From Labia minor (taxonomy: Eukaryota > Arthropoda > Insecta > Dermaptera > Spongiphoridae), in contig OY720348.1 in assembly GCA_963082975.1 (NCBI GenBank), forward strand, positions 52,588,421 to 52,652,420: 64,000 nucleotides of DNA, in the 5' to 3' direction. Below the pieces are notes generated by a model. The model saw only the letters and a program-made list of their open reading frames with translations. It did no database searches and was not told the DNA's origin. The translations under genes and the position numbers were made by a program. Below, one piece after another: positions 32,293 to 43,975 of the stretch (position 1 is its first letter; every line of letters begins with the position of its first letter).

Positions 32293-34601
32293 CGGAAAAT
32301 TACTATTTTATAGACTCAGAATTGGATGAACCGATTTCTTTGAAATTACATCACAATATTCTTATATACCTCTAGAGTAACATAGGCTATAAATTTTATT
32401 AATATATTATCAATAACCGCAGAAATTAATTTTTTAAAGTTTAGATAATTCTCCGTGTTGTTCATTCAAGAGCAGCTCGCGGCTCACTGTCGGCCTAGCG
32501 GAATTATTTCAAACAATGAATTATCATAGCGATTCCCAATAAAAGAATTATTATAATATTTCCCTTTTTATTTTAAATTCTAATATTTAAATTTCAATTC
32601 AATTAAATCATTTATTCTAAAAGTTCCCATTTTCATTAATTTAATAAAATATTTAGATCATATTTATATTAACTTAATTTTTATTTATTCTTTCTATATA
32701 TTTGAATATTTCTTCTTTTCTATATGAAAGTGAAAGGTTAAAAAATCTCGCTAAGAACATTCAATATTTCTATACACAAATTATTCAGAGTATTGGCTAA
32801 GCGTATCACTCAAAATCAGTTTAAATTGAAATTTATATAAATTAACAAAGTGAAAACTTTTATTTGTTTAAATTTTATTACAATGAATCAAAAAAAAAAT
32901 TAAATATATAGATCACATGATTAAATGAAGCAAGAAACTTGAGAGAATATAAATGATGGACGGAGGTCGGACATGACAGAAACTGTAAGCGAAATCTTCA
33001 TATTGCGACTAATAATTTTCAAATCCCCTTGCACCACAGAATTAGATAAGTTTCTTTTAAGGGAGGAAAATAACTATGATCAAAAAAAAATTAATAAATG
33101 AACTTAATAATAAAAAAACAAATAAATTAATTAATTTAAATTAATACTATTAATGAATATATATATTGGTAATTTATCTATAGTTTTCTACCGTTAATTT
33201 TTATATATTGTCTCAAGTCTCTATTTTTACATTTTCTCAAGTTTCATTATAATTAAAAATATTCAATAATAATCTAGCAATGAAAATAAAATACCAAAAT
33301 GTAATGATCAAGAAATATTATACTCTATTTCACTATTATAACATATACAATACTTAAGAACCATAGGCGGAGGAAATATTAGGAGATATCATTGCGAGTT
33401 CAGGCCAAATCGATCAAAATTAATTAAGATATTTTCATTATGACATATATTAGGAAAAAAAACCGCGAATTCAATATTTCTGTTCACTAATTATTTGTAG
33501 ACTTTAGTAAAACATACCATGACTCAATACATCCGGATAAACTTTTTCAAATTTTGATCTTCAAATTCGTCTTGAAGGTAGTAAAGAAAGAATAAGATGC
33601 GGAAATCAATTGTAAAATATTAGGTTACCTAGACGACTTAAATATAATAGGAGATTCGGCAATTGCAATAACAGATAGCGAGGAAAAATTAATGGAGGTA
33701 GGAAAAGAGATGGGGTTTGAAATTAATGGTGATAAATAAAAATATTTAGTAACAAAGAGGAACAGTATTAATATACAAAATGTAAAATTTGAATATGTTG
33801 AAAAATTGAATGTAATCACGAAGAATAATAATATTTGAGAAGAATTTAAATCGAGGTTGCAATCGGGAAACGCCTGTTATCATGCAGTAAAGAGGCTTAT
33901 CTCATCAAAATTATTATCAAAGACAATCAAAATTAAAACTCATAAAACAATTATTTTGTCTGTTGTATTATATGGGTGGGAGGCATGGTCTATGACCCTT
34001 GGAGATGAGAGTAGATTCAGAGTATTTGAGAATAGGATTCTTCCCTGCATTTAATGGCCAAAGAAAGATGAGGTAACCGGGGAATGGAGGAGACTGCATA
34101 ACAAGAAATTGCATGGCCTCTCTGCATCTTCAGAAATAGTTAGGGTTATAATAGGGAAAAAGCTGCGATAGGCAGGACACGTGGCTAGAATGGGAGAGGA
34201 AAAATATATTGGTGGGGAGACCGATTGGAAAACGTCCGCTTGGAAAACCAATGGCGCGTAGGAAGGGACGACAGAGAGATGGGACAAGGGCTCAGGATAG
34301 GGACACTTGGAGAAATGTGGTTGTTGCGGCCAAGAACTTTCGAGTATCTTTGAGCCACATAGATAGATATACCATATACAATAATAATAAATATAATTAA
34401 TTTACTGATTTTAAATTGAAATATATTTTTAAATAAGAACACAAAAAGAAATGAATGTTTTTTGTAATATACGGATTGAAACAAAATGGATGAAAACCTT
34501 TTACTACTTTCAACCAAATACTATGTACCCGAGTGCGGGGGTACAGGGGGCGGAGCCCCCGTCTAGGTGTGAAGAGCGCCGAAGGCGCTCTGAGCAGCTA
34601 G
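32144..34601 (+). mobile_element. Family C Helitron, copy 3
   Basis: From the second TCTATATATATAAAAAAAGG to the 3' hairpin and CTAG (34598-34601) before T. At 2458 bp it is shorter than the inner Helitron because the central AT-rich part is missing. It carries the same LINE segment and 3' tail, and keeps the unfilled hAT site (GTCTCAAG near 33212). No Rep-helicase ORF. Confidence 0.88.
33355..34365 (+). pseudogene. RTE-like LINE segment carried by Helitron copy 3
   Basis: This is the most readable copy. After REFNISVH and LFVDF come the shared gap, GYLDD-LNIIGDSAIAIT (here YLDD), SVVLYGWEAWSMTLGDESRF, KDEVTGEWRRLHNKKLHGL, AGHVARM and RPIGKRPLGKPM, with the end RDTWRNVVVAAKNF. Stops and frame changes separate the blocks. 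It derives from the palm and C-terminal part of a LINE ORF2 and is now only passenger DNA of the Helitron. Confidence 0.82.
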
Positions 34602-34602
34602 T

Positions 34603-35554
34603 TGAAATTAAGAATATAAATATAATGTTAATAATAAATATGATTTTTAAAACTTAATTAATAAAAATAATCTGGAATTTTATAGTTTATATTATAAATT
34701 ACCAGATTTATTTTAATTTTGACTTTTTAAGAGACATCAAACAAAGTGGTTGGGAATAAAAAAAAACAAATTGAGTTTCAAACGAACGACTTTCCGATCT
34801 TGTCAATATTTAATTCTCATTTTACAAGCGATTCAATTAAGTTGAAAAATATTGACATCTTCTCATACATTTTCACCCCTCATCTCTCTGACATCTTTAT
34901 TTTCATCTTTTTTTTCTCGTCTATCTTTCAGTCTATTTATTTTACTATATCATTATATATATATATTAATTTACTTTTGCATTTTATACAAATATTTTTG
35001 GAAAAAAAGAGAAAATATTATTTTTTCTTTATATTTTATTTTTATTCATATTCTGTAAAATTTCGATATACTATTTTCATTTACAACATTTAAAATGAAT
35101 TTTAATTTTAAATGTTATAAATAATTATATAAAAGTACTAAAAAAGATGTAATTACATGTGATTCTCATTTGAGATAAATTATATATACCATATATATGT
35201 ATATTCTTTCAAATGAATCATAGAAATATTAAATGCTATATTTTTTTATTTTTGTATTTTTAATTAATTAGAACATTTTAAAAAAATTAAAATGAAATAA
35301 ATATCCATTTATTCATATGAATGCAAAAAGGGCAAATATTTGCATTTTGAATATATTAAATTTCAATTTTCATTCAATTTTAATTAATTTTGATTTTTAA
35401 AAAATAATAATAACATTATATATTAGAAAAAAATATTAAATAAATTTAACTGGTATAAAATTAAATTTAATTTTATAAATACAATTTTATAAATAAGCTA
35501 TGCAATAAGTTATTTTCTCTAATTAATTCAATTCTATAGGACCAAGTCTACCCA
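34603..35554. other. AT-rich stretch, no gene seen
   Basis: The open frames here translate to low-complexity Phe/Ile/Tyr-rich runs, as expected from T-rich DNA. Nothing recognised. Confidence 0.5.
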
Positions 35555-35690
35555 ACTTCAGGAACCGAAATTGGGAAGCCACTTGGTAAAAAGTAGCGCC
35601 TCCGCTCAAGAAAATCAAGATAAAGGTTAAGAGGTTCTGTTCTACTGATCAAACACATTTACCCCCCTTAAGCGACAACAGATTTGATCC
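35555..35690 (+). mobile_element. SINE I, 3' part
   Basis: Contains AAAAAGTAGCGCCTCCGCTC and AAGAAAATCAAGATAAAGG, then GGTTCTGTTCTACTGATCA, matching the 3' half of SINE I. The tRNA-like head is missing. Confidence 0.65.
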
Positions 35691-37250
35691 TGGCGATTCG
35701 TAGGATGTATAAAAACCAGAAGTTTATTTTTTTTTATTAATTCAAAATGCATTACTATTTACAAAACTTTTTAACAATTTACCTTGATATTATTTATTTG
35801 AAAATTAAAAATATATATACCTTATTTTCTTTTTATTTTGTTTATCTCTTATAAAAATAATCTCATAAGCTGTTTTATATGATATAAAAAATATCACCCT
35901 CATACTTTATGGTAACTCCATTTGAATTTTTTTTTTCTCTCTCTCTCTCGTCTAAATTTCAATCTAAAAAAAAGAAGATTATTTTTCCGCGTTTGTTCAT
36001 TCTTTAGGATATATCTTTTCGGAAAACCCAGGATAATTACATTCATTAGATTGTGAATCGTGGTCTTAATCAGTGAAATAGATTTAAGAGGTTGTCACGC
36101 AACCATTTTTATCTGGACGTTTGCTAACTTTCAAGCTACAATAACAGTGGTGATTGTGAAGCAGACAAAGGATAGTAGAACGTTGCTCTCTAATGGAACA
36201 CTTTTCGCCGGGGGTATCAAGGGAGGCGATTATGTTTTGTGTTGAATCGTCCCAGTGATGATGTTCACTCGTTAATTTTGTTCATTGCTTTTTGTACAAT
36301 CCATGAATGAACAAGAAAACGACCTCCATTGGTTAACTTTAGAAATAAATCTGATTATTATAAATGATTAATTAATGAGCTAAATAGAACAAATTTAAAT
36401 CAAATAAGTTGTTACTTTATATTTATTTATTTTTCTTACTTTATCGCGTGCAAAAAGTATTTTAATTTTGTTTTTAAAATTATTTATATACCTACTAGAT
36501 ATTCGTTTGTATATGAGCCAATTATTTTTTCTTAATTTTATTATTAATTATTATTATACTAACTTAAGAAGTCTTTTTTTTACTTCCTACTTAAATGCCA
36601 TTCCATGAAAAATAACTTATCTATTTGTTTATTTATATATTCGATATATCAATCAATAGTATAAATTGTTAAAGTTCTAATATACCATATACTGAAATCA
36701 CTTGTAAGAAATTATAATATAACTCAAACAAAACTGAGTAACCAATTACTAAACTGTCGCAAATGGTTTTTTATTACGAAATCTCATCTTTCTAATCCTG
36801 TCTAGCGTAACCCTATCAGACTTATACAACGCGAGATAGAAATAACTAAAATCATCTATTGGAAAAATAATGGATTTCTTTTTATTACACCTATTATAGA
36901 AGGTTAATGTGCTTTATACGGTTAAAAACTTACGAGTTCAGTAGCATAATATAGAGAGATGGTGTTCAGGGTACAATTTACGGTGAAGTTAACTCTATGA
37001 TGCTTTCTGTAGAAAAAACTTAACTAAGGACAAAAATAATTAATGGTACTGGTGGAGGTAACCCAATGATAATATGTTAATACCTCAAGAGATCATTTCT
37101 GGTGAATATGTGGCTGGCATCATTGGGTGTTTTGAGTTGATGGTTGATTGACGAGGAGTGTCGAAAGAGTAATCCAGTCGTGGTCCATTAATTTTCTCAT
37201 GCAAAAAAAAAAAAAAATTAGAAGTTATTATTTACTGAGTTCTTATTTTA
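35691..37250. other. Stretch without a recognised gene
   Basis: 36055-36260 and 37020-37180 are less AT-biased. The 61-codon open frame at 36060-36245 shows no domain I know. Otherwise AT-rich. Confidence 0.45.
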
Positions 37251-38162
37251 GAAAAGGGTGTTTCTTTTAGAGGTATAGAACTTTAAATTGCAATAAAACA
37301 ACGATGGATTATTCGATTGACATGAATTTTATTTATATGAAAGATAATCTTATGGCATTACATTTTTTATATGATTTCTGGCATATGACCGCCACGGCTG
37401 GCTCGGATGTAGTCCAATCTGGACGTCCAATTTTCGATAACTTTTTCCAACATTTGTGGCTGTATATCGGCAATATCACGGCGAATGTTGTCTTCCAAAT
37501 GGTCAAGCGTTTGTGGCTTATCCGCATAGACCAAGGACTTTACATACCCCCACAGAAAGTAGTCTAGCGGTGTTCAATCACAAGATCTTGGAGGCCAATT
37601 CACAGGTCCAAAACGTGAAATTAGGCGGTCACCAAACGTGTCTTTCAATAAATCTATTGTGGCACGAACTGTGTGACATGTTGCGCCCTCTTGTTGGAAC
37701 CACAGCTCCTGGACATCATGGTTGTTCAATACAGGAATAAAAAAGTTAATAATCATAGCTCTATACCGATCACCATTGACTGACCATTGGTCTTCCTCAA
37801 TGCTACGCTCTACAGTAGCAATAGCTTCTTCTGTACGCACCGTACGGCGTCTCTGGGGATTCGAGTTATCAATAAGAGTAAACGTGGTGCGAAAACGTTC
37901 CATGGTTAATCGAATTAACTGCTCTGATGGACGATTTTGTCGACGATAAAATGGACGTAGTGCTCGATACGTATTCCGCACAGAACCATTATTTTCGAAA
38001 TAAAATTGCACTATTTGCAAGCGTTGTTCAGGCGTGAGTCTATTCATGATGAATTTCCAAACTAAACTGTGAATAAATCACTTGACAGCTGTTAAATCGG
38101 TCGTCAACTTAAACAGTAATGCCAACTTAAAGTTATATACCTCGAAAAAAAACACCCTTTAT
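37251..38162 (-). mobile_element. IS630-Tc1-mariner superfamily transposon, deletion derivative
   Basis: The ends are inverted repeats of about 35 bp: AAAGGGTGTTTCTTTTAGAG at the left and AAAGGGTGTTTTTTTTCGAG at the right (minus strand), with TA next to each end. Total about 0.9 kb. It encodes one minus-strand transposase relic. Confidence 0.85.
37368..38047 (-). pseudogene. Tc1/mariner-superfamily transposase, internally deleted
   Basis: The frame starts MNRLTPEQRLQIVQFYFENN, a helix-turn-helix N-terminus typical of this arthropod family, and continues to TVERSIEEDQ. It then jumps to WSVNGDRYRAMIINFFIP, so roughly 110-170 residues with the first catalytic aspartate are missing. WFQQEGATCHT has E where relatives carry the second catalytic D. 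One in-frame TGA (37574-37576) follows RSCD, before TPLDYFLWGYVKSL, which holds the last catalytic acid. The frame then stays open to HMPEII and a natural stop. It looks relatively young: one nonsense change and one deletion. Confidence 0.88.
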
Positions 38163-38292
38163 ATGATCAAAAATGTCGGGTTGTCACATGGAAATGATAA
38201 GGTCTTTATAAAATATTGTTGCAGGATGTGATGCGTCTATGGTTATATAAAGGGAATGTCACCTCCGAAGAAATAGGTGACGAAATTTGTAT
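38163..38292. other. Short spacer
   Basis: Nothing recognised. Confidence 0.3.
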
Positions 38293-39573
38293 AAGGTAAA
38301 TGTACCAGTAGTTGAAACTTGTACATTCAATATCGGATAATAAGACATCTTTCTAAACATTTCTAAATGCGTGCTATATGAAAGTAATTCCTTCAAAATT
38401 AAATATGTGGAACTATAAAAGTTTGGAATCACCGTCTGAGTAGACGTCACAACAATTACTTTTTTGGATATTTTAAAATTTTGTTCTTCAAATCCTTAAG
38501 GAAGTAAGTTACTAATTTTTATTTTTATTCGTTTGTTTTTAGTATTGACATCAATATTAAATAATATTAATTGAATGTCCATATTACTTAGAAGATAATA
38601 ATATAAGATTTTAACTTAAGTGAAAGAATATTTAACATTAAGGCTATGTCAAGTACTCGGTGCTCAGAATAAATATCTGCATTATTAGTTGACAGTAATG
38701 TCAATTGCTGTTGCAGACGGTGAAGTAGTAATATTAAGTTAAATGTTATTCGGCTTGTGACACTATACACAAAAATGCTTTATTTTTTACATTATTATTT
38801 CATTATCCAGTAGTTGACTTCGGAGTCATCTACTGGTACAAGTTGGTTCCAGTAGTTGAGATAATTTCAAAAAGTAAAAAAAATGTGCACATTAAAGTAA
38901 ATTCATATGAAAGAGAATGTCTCATTGTTTTAATGAAAATATATGATTGAGAAAGAAATACAGAATATAAAAGTTTTTATGATATATGGAAAAATATTAA
39001 CTATTCGATTTTAAATTATCAGCCTAATGTTTCTGAAATAGGATGTGTACAACAACCCAAGATTGAAAAAGATTTTGAAGAAATTGAGGTTTACAATGAG
39101 GATTATACAGCATTTGAAATTATTAATAATACTGAGAATAATAATACTATTTCCAACCAAAATAGTGATAGCTTACAGATAAATTTTCATTCAGAAACCT
39201 CAAAATCAAACATACCTAGCCCTTTTAAAAACGTATTATAATAGTCATCTCCCCCTTTCAAAAATAAAGTTTTCCGGAAAAAGTACCGAATGTCCTAGAT
39301 AAATGGCAGGAGTACCACAATGTTAAACTGCTAAAGAAACTTCCAGCTGAGAAAAAATAAAACAAGAGAGAACTGCTGCTAGACTAAAAAAGTAGGAGGA
39401 AGAAAAATTTAAAAAGAAATCCCCAGAGAAAGCTAAAAATCAACGAAAGAAAAAAGAAAAAACAATCCATTATTTCATCATCGGAAGATAAAATTTAAAG
39501 AGCACCATCGGCGGGTAGCGGTTTGGATAGTATAATCTATCAACATAATTTTACATTTAAGTTGTATTTATTA
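38293..39573 (+). mobile_element. pogo-like element, left part
   Basis: After TA it starts AAGGTAAATGTACCAGTAG, the same terminal sequence as the element at 44218-48303. The CCAGTAGTTGA motif recurs at 38811 and 38848 and in inverse near 38832 and 41664. A pogo/Tigger-type transposase C-terminus lies inside. The right end is not clear, because repeat D and other insertions follow from 39574. Confidence 0.6.
38962..39500 (+). pseudogene. pogo/Tigger-type transposase C-terminal relic
   Basis: An open stretch of about 90 codons (SFYDIWKNINYSI to NIPSPFKNVL) leads into a lysine-rich, stop-broken tail with KWQEYH-like and KKEEEK-like words in shifting frames. PSPFKxVLxWP followed by a charged coiled tail and a serine-rich end is how many arthropod pogo/jerky-like transposases finish. 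The DDE catalytic core is absent. The family call is from motif memory and moderately sure. Confidence 0.6.
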
Positions 39574-40782
39574 TATTCTGTAATTAATTTAATATTAAAA
39601 GGAAAATATAATATAAAACAAATCTAAGTTTATATTAAACATTTACATTAAAGTAACTAATATAGTTTTGTGGTGCCTAGTACCGCAGGTAACGCAAGAT
39701 GTCGCCACATCAACGCACAGCGATCCAAGTGATAATAATATTTATAATAAATTGTATATAAATGACAAATAAAATCATAGAGTTTTACCAAATCACAAAT
39801 ATTAATATTTGTAACTTTCACTATCATTCCATCCATCATAATAGTTTAATGTATTAATACGAATTAACATTTGAAATATTTGATTTATTTAAAATAAAAT
39901 TATAAAATTATGTTTATACTAATTGTAAAAGTATATATGGTCATCAATGATTTTGGTTTTATAAATTCACTGTTCTGTTTAGACATTTTCAGATGACTAA
40001 GATTTAATGCAAGTGTTTTTTTTATTAATGAATATTTTCTGAATAGTCATTTCACCTGAATGGATTTGTTTTGATGTATGGAATGTGTGAAGGAAGGATA
40101 GTCCGAGTTGAAAGTATGTATATGGTTGCTTGATTTAATTTTACATTTATTTTATGACCTATATCTAGAGATGCATAGAGGTCATGCAATTCCTTGTTAT
40201 GCAGTCTCCGCCATTTCCCGGTGTCCTCATCTTTCTTTGGCCCATAAATGCTGGTAAGAATCCTATTCTCAAATACTCTGAATCTACTCTCATCTCCCAG
40301 GGTTATAGACCATGCCTCCCACCCATATAATACAATTAATAATTTAATAATTTTGATCCCCTTTGATAATAATTTCCCGATTGCAATCTCGATTTAAATT
40401 CTTTGCAAATATTATTCTCTCTGATACTAATTATTTTGTCTTATCAAATTAATTAATTTCAAACCCCATCACTTTTCCTGTCTCGATTAATTTTTTTATG
40501 GCTCTTTAAATGTTATTAATTTATTTTAAAAAAAAACACAAAGTAAACAAAATAAAAATAAAATATAAAGAAATTAGCATAACAGTAAACTACTATAAAA
40601 ATAATATTAAAAAATATATATTAAAATCTTACGTGAAAATCCAATTATGAGATCAAATTTTCTTAATTAAAATGATTTACTCACATAATCTTAAAAATTA
40701 ATAGTATTAAATTATAGCCGTAATGTGAATGTTTTCAAAGTTTAAAAGGCCAATAAGATCAATTGAGATATTGTAAATATCA
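39574..40782 (-). repeat. Repeat D, copy Y (carries the outer Helitron's empty site)
   Basis: Inverted relative to 9001-10188 plus 17071-17234. At 39735/39736 it reads straight through CCAAGTGATAA-TAATATTTATAA, where copy X holds the 6.9 kb Helitron. It contains a LINE remnant (40150-40500) with a different internal deletion from copy X and lacks the Helitron 3' end present in X. The origin of the repeat is unknown; no ORF. Confidence 0.78.
40150..40500 (-). pseudogene. RTE-like LINE fragment in repeat D (copy Y)
   Basis: On the minus strand, from GAGGCAGGAAAAGTGATGGG through part of the YGWEAWSxTLGDESRFRVF region to the KKDEDTGKWRRLHNKELHDL region. The AGHVARM tail is cut off. Complementary in content to the copy X fragment at 9300-9640. 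Confidence 0.65.
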
Positions 40783-41393
40783 ATATATATATAAACAGAT
40801 TTTTATTTGCACATTGCTCAGAATTTAAATTTTTTTGCGTATATTCGCGTTTCATGTCCTCTAGAATCCAAAAGTGACTTTAGAATTTTTCATTTCTGTT
40901 CGTAGACTATAAATTTTATTAATATCTAATCAATAACCGCAGAAATTAATTTTTAAAAATTTGATATAAACATGTCATTTAGCAGCGCAAAGAATACAAT
41001 AAAAAAGATGTTTTTAATATTTATATTTATATTTTTATTTTTCTAATATTTACAATATTTCAATTAATCATATAGTTTTTTATATATGTTTATTTATGCA
41101 CAAAAAATTAATTGACATAATTATTAATTTAATAAAATAAAATTTAATTTAATAAAATTAATTTAATAAAATAAAATAATTTAATAAAATATTAAAATAA
41201 TAAAAATTAATAAATTTGTAAAAAAAATATATAATATTTAAAAAAAATGTACCTTTGCGAGTTTCGAACCAAGAGTGCAAAGTCATAAGATAACGCCTTA
41301 GACCGTTGACCCATGAAACACTTTTGTTTGCACGTCTACTATTAGAATATATAGACATGTCAAATTTTCGCCACCAGCGACTCTATGATCTAG
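40783..41393 (+). mobile_element. Helitron family L: family C 5' end joined to a different 3' end
   Basis: The first 190 bases match family C (GCACATTGCTCAG, TCGCGTTTCATGTCCTCTAG, CCGCAGAAATTAATTTT). The 3' end is unrelated to the GC-rich family C terminus: it reads CGC-CACCA-GCG, then ACTCTATGAT, then CTAG (41390-41393) before T. A tRNA-like stretch is carried inside. An 85-bp deleted version of this insertion is at 8916-9000. Confidence 0.65.
41250..41346 (-). mobile_element. tRNA-derived segment inside Helitron L
   Basis: The minus strand reads CATGGGTCAACGGTCTAAGG (A-box-like D arm) and, about 35 bases later, TTGGTTCGAAACTC (B-box-like T arm), then a T run (plus-strand A run at 41240-41248) that could end pol III transcription. 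The acceptor and anticodon stems do not pair well, so it is a tRNA-derived SINE head or decayed tRNA, not a working tRNA gene. Confidence 0.5.
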
Positions 41394-41590
41394 TATGGTA
41401 ACTAAACTATTTTTAATTAATTAGCACCCCCTGGACACACCTTACCAATTAGCTGTTTAATAAAAGAAGTCTGACATGCCCTGAGACCTACTGAATATGC
41501 ATAAAAAATTTCATAAGAATCGGTCCAGCCGTTTCGGAGGAGTATCATTTCAAAGTTTTGTGACACGAGAATTTTATATATAAGATTGTA
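41394..41590 (-). mobile_element. Insect-type Helitron/HINE 5' region (family E)
   Basis: The minus strand starts TATATATAAAATTCTCGTG and contains CTCCTCCGAAACGGCTGGAC, CGATTCTTATGAAATTTTTT and a GTAGGTCTCAGGGC block. I recall this as a widespread short rolling-circle repeat of insects. Its inner border (AGTTTAGTTACCATACTAG on the plus strand) is where Helitron L is inserted, and the same border occurs at 8900-8919. Confidence 0.6.
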
Positions 41591-42089
41591 TTTTTATCAA
41601 ATAAATAAACAAAGATAAAAAAATAAAATTTTAATTTAGTGTCAATTAGTGGGTATCGTTTCAGTCAACTACTGGATCTTTTAGATGCAAGTGTTAAATA
41701 AATATAATAACTAAAAAAAATAAAAAATTGCATTGGTTTACAGATAAATTCTTCATAATTAAATAATGAATCATATCACCCAAAACTCAAATTGATATCT
41801 GATAAAAAATAGAAGATCTCTTAAAGTTGTCTCTATAGTGTCAACCTTAACTAGCAAGGAAATAAAATATTTGTTTGAACAAAATTAATTAATTCAAATA
41901 TTCAAACTATACACAAACTGATGAAATATAAAGCAATGTGGATCGAATTAAAGAAAAGAGGATAATGACTATTGATAGATTCTTTTAACGATACCCTATT
42001 TGATTGCCAAAACCTCTCCAGTCCAGTAAGTAGTATAGGCAACAGACTCTCAAATCAATTCGAACATTGATAAACAAATACGATTAACA
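41591..42089. other. AT-rich spacer
   Basis: Near 41650-41672 it holds TCAGTCAACTACTGGATC, inverse to the subterminal motif of the pogo-like element at 38293, so this may be its right part. No gene. Confidence 0.4.
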
Positions 42090-42430
42090 GTCTGAATAGG
42101 TAGAATGAGGTTGAGGTAGAGCATAGGATTTAATAAAAAAAGAGGCTCTACCAGCTAGACGAAAATCGAGATAACTTCTTACTACTCTAACAAATGTATA
42201 AGAATTTCAGGCGATCAATAAAAAGAGCCATAAAATCAAGTAAACGCTACTTCTTTGATGGACTTTGTATAGAAGTAAATTTAGATCCATGGGGGGGAGG
42301 GCGTATAAAGTCATCATGATGAAACTTACCAGAATTTGAGGAAGATATAGCTGTGGTAGTGAAGGCAAAATTCACTGAGGAGGCAACAAGAAAGATTTAA
42401 AATCGTCGAAAAATGGTTTTGATCCGTTGA
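42090..42430 (+). pseudogene. LINE ORF2 fragment (endonuclease-RT linker, R1/Jockey/I-like)
   Basis: The plus strand reads RLYQLDENRDNFLLL, YKNFRRSIKRAIKSSKRYFF, DGLCIEVNLDPWG, a frame change in a G run, then AYKVIMMKL and DIAVVVKAKFTEEATRKI. The block 'SKRxxxxxLCxEVNxDPWGxAYKxVMxKL' sits between endonuclease and reverse transcriptase in R1/Jockey/I-type elements. This is a different LINE from the RTE-like tails. Frame changes and stops make it non-functional. Confidence 0.7.
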
Positions 42431-43130
42431 GTTTCAATTGGCGACAAATTAAAGGTTGTTGTTATCGAGACAGGTCGTAATCGTCTTGAGATTTCTCACC
42501 TACTGCGGTCAAAAATATAAATAATATATAGCCAGGTATAGGAATATATGAAATGTCCATTTCTTAAGTTCTTAAAAAATATAGTTATACAATATAATTT
42601 ATGGAAATGTACGAAATTTAATGTTGAATGGAAATTAGCTGGTATAATCTATCCCAGGAATTTTTGAAGTGAAAACTTCTTTAGCGGCGTTGAGCACTTT
42701 TGCGGGATGGGGAAAAAGTATAGAACTCGCGTGAGATTCCAGAACGACCCGACCCGTGAGATCGACTCGACCGTTCGAAAACGACCCGACCCGACAGATA
42801 TACGCATGCGCAATACGCCAGAATGTTAGACACTAAACTTCTGATACATTCTTTACAAAATTTTACATATTTGCCATATTAAATATTATTATTTATATTT
42901 ATATTAATAATCAGTATTACTAAATTATGTATATATAAAATAAAATATTTTAATATATTATTATATGTTAAATTATATTAAATTAATTTCTAATATATTT
43001 ATATAATTTAAAATTAATTTCAGAATATATATATATATACATATTAAATTATATACTATATATAATATATTATATAATATATATTTTAATAAATTAATTT
43101 TTAAATAAGTGTGTGTATGTGTGTGTGTGT
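42431..43130. other. Stretch without a recognised gene
   Basis: 42680-42820 is GC-richer with repeated GACCCGACCCG words. The remainder is AT-rich with TA runs near 43025-43090. Confidence 0.45.
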
Positions 43131-43410
43131 GACCGTAAAAATAAAGATATATGTTTGATAATTTTTCACATGATTAATAATTGTATAAAACTGCTATATA
43201 TAGAATTTCAGCTTGATAGAATCGCTGAAAGTACCAGAATTAATTTTTTAACACTGGAAATCTCACGCGCCAACACGTGACGTGGTGCCACAAAAAAGAG
43301 CCAAACTTTCGCTGGTTTAATAAATATTATTTATTAATTTTAATTTATAATTGAATTAATTTAATTTAAATTAATATATGTTATTTAATCCAATTCAAAT
43401 TTGCGAGATA
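43131..43410 (+). mobile_element. Family A element, 3' half only
   Basis: Starts abruptly at GACCGTAAAAATAAAGATAT after a GT run and continues through the CACGCGCCAACACGTGACG block to GCGAGATA. The terminal hairpin is missing. Confidence 0.65.
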
Positions 43411-43779
43411 TGCTGAATATGCTTTTAAATAAAAAAAAATTTCAAGAAAGTAATTGGAATTATTAATATTAAGAATCAATAAATAAATTTATTAAATATA
43501 CATTTAAACATGTAAATTAATCTATATATAAATTTAATAAATATTCAAACAATAATTGAAACAATATAAATAAAACGATTCAATATTTTACTTACATTGT
43601 GAATTATATTTTTATTTTTATTACAACTATTACTATTACTAAAACTATTATGGGTATGTTATTTTTGGCAGTTTAAAAAAAATTAAAAATATTAATAAAA
43701 TTTATCAAAATAATAAGTTGAAAAGATTTCCAATTATTTTTATTTATTTATTGTAAATTTTTCAATGTAACCATGGTAA
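43411..43779. other. AT-rich spacer
   Basis: Nothing recognised. Confidence 0.4.
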
Positions 43780-43955
43780 CCATAAATAAACTTTTACCAA
43801 AATATTACTAATTAAATTAATTTTGGATAAATTAATTTTAGATTTAACTACACTAAAACCTTCCCTGGGACGCCCACAACAATCCCTGAAAGTTTTTGAG
43901 TATTTGACAGACACACACACAGACAGACAGACAGACATTGCCTTTTATATATAGA
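43780..43955 (-). mobile_element. Helitron/HINE family F, 5' part
   Basis: The minus strand starts TCTATATATAAAAGGCAATG, then a GTCT microsatellite, ACTTTCAGGGATTGTTGTGG and AGGTTTTAGTGTAGTTAAAT. It matches 49674-49860 on the plus strand. A (GATA)n tract flanks the 5' end at 43952-43976. Confidence 0.7.
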
Positions 43956-43975
43956 TAGATAGATAGATAGATAGA

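Noticed and set aside
34746-35093. 115-codon open frame
   Set aside because: Phe/Ile/Tyr-rich translation typical of T-rich DNA; a shifted frame is open too, so it carries no coding signal.
36060-36245. 61-codon open frame in a balanced segment
   Set aside because: No recognisable domain, no splice signals I trust, and no second copy to test frame conservation; left unassigned.
41250-41346. Functional tRNA gene
   Set aside because: Boxes are present, but the acceptor and anticodon stems do not pair; treated as tRNA-derived only.
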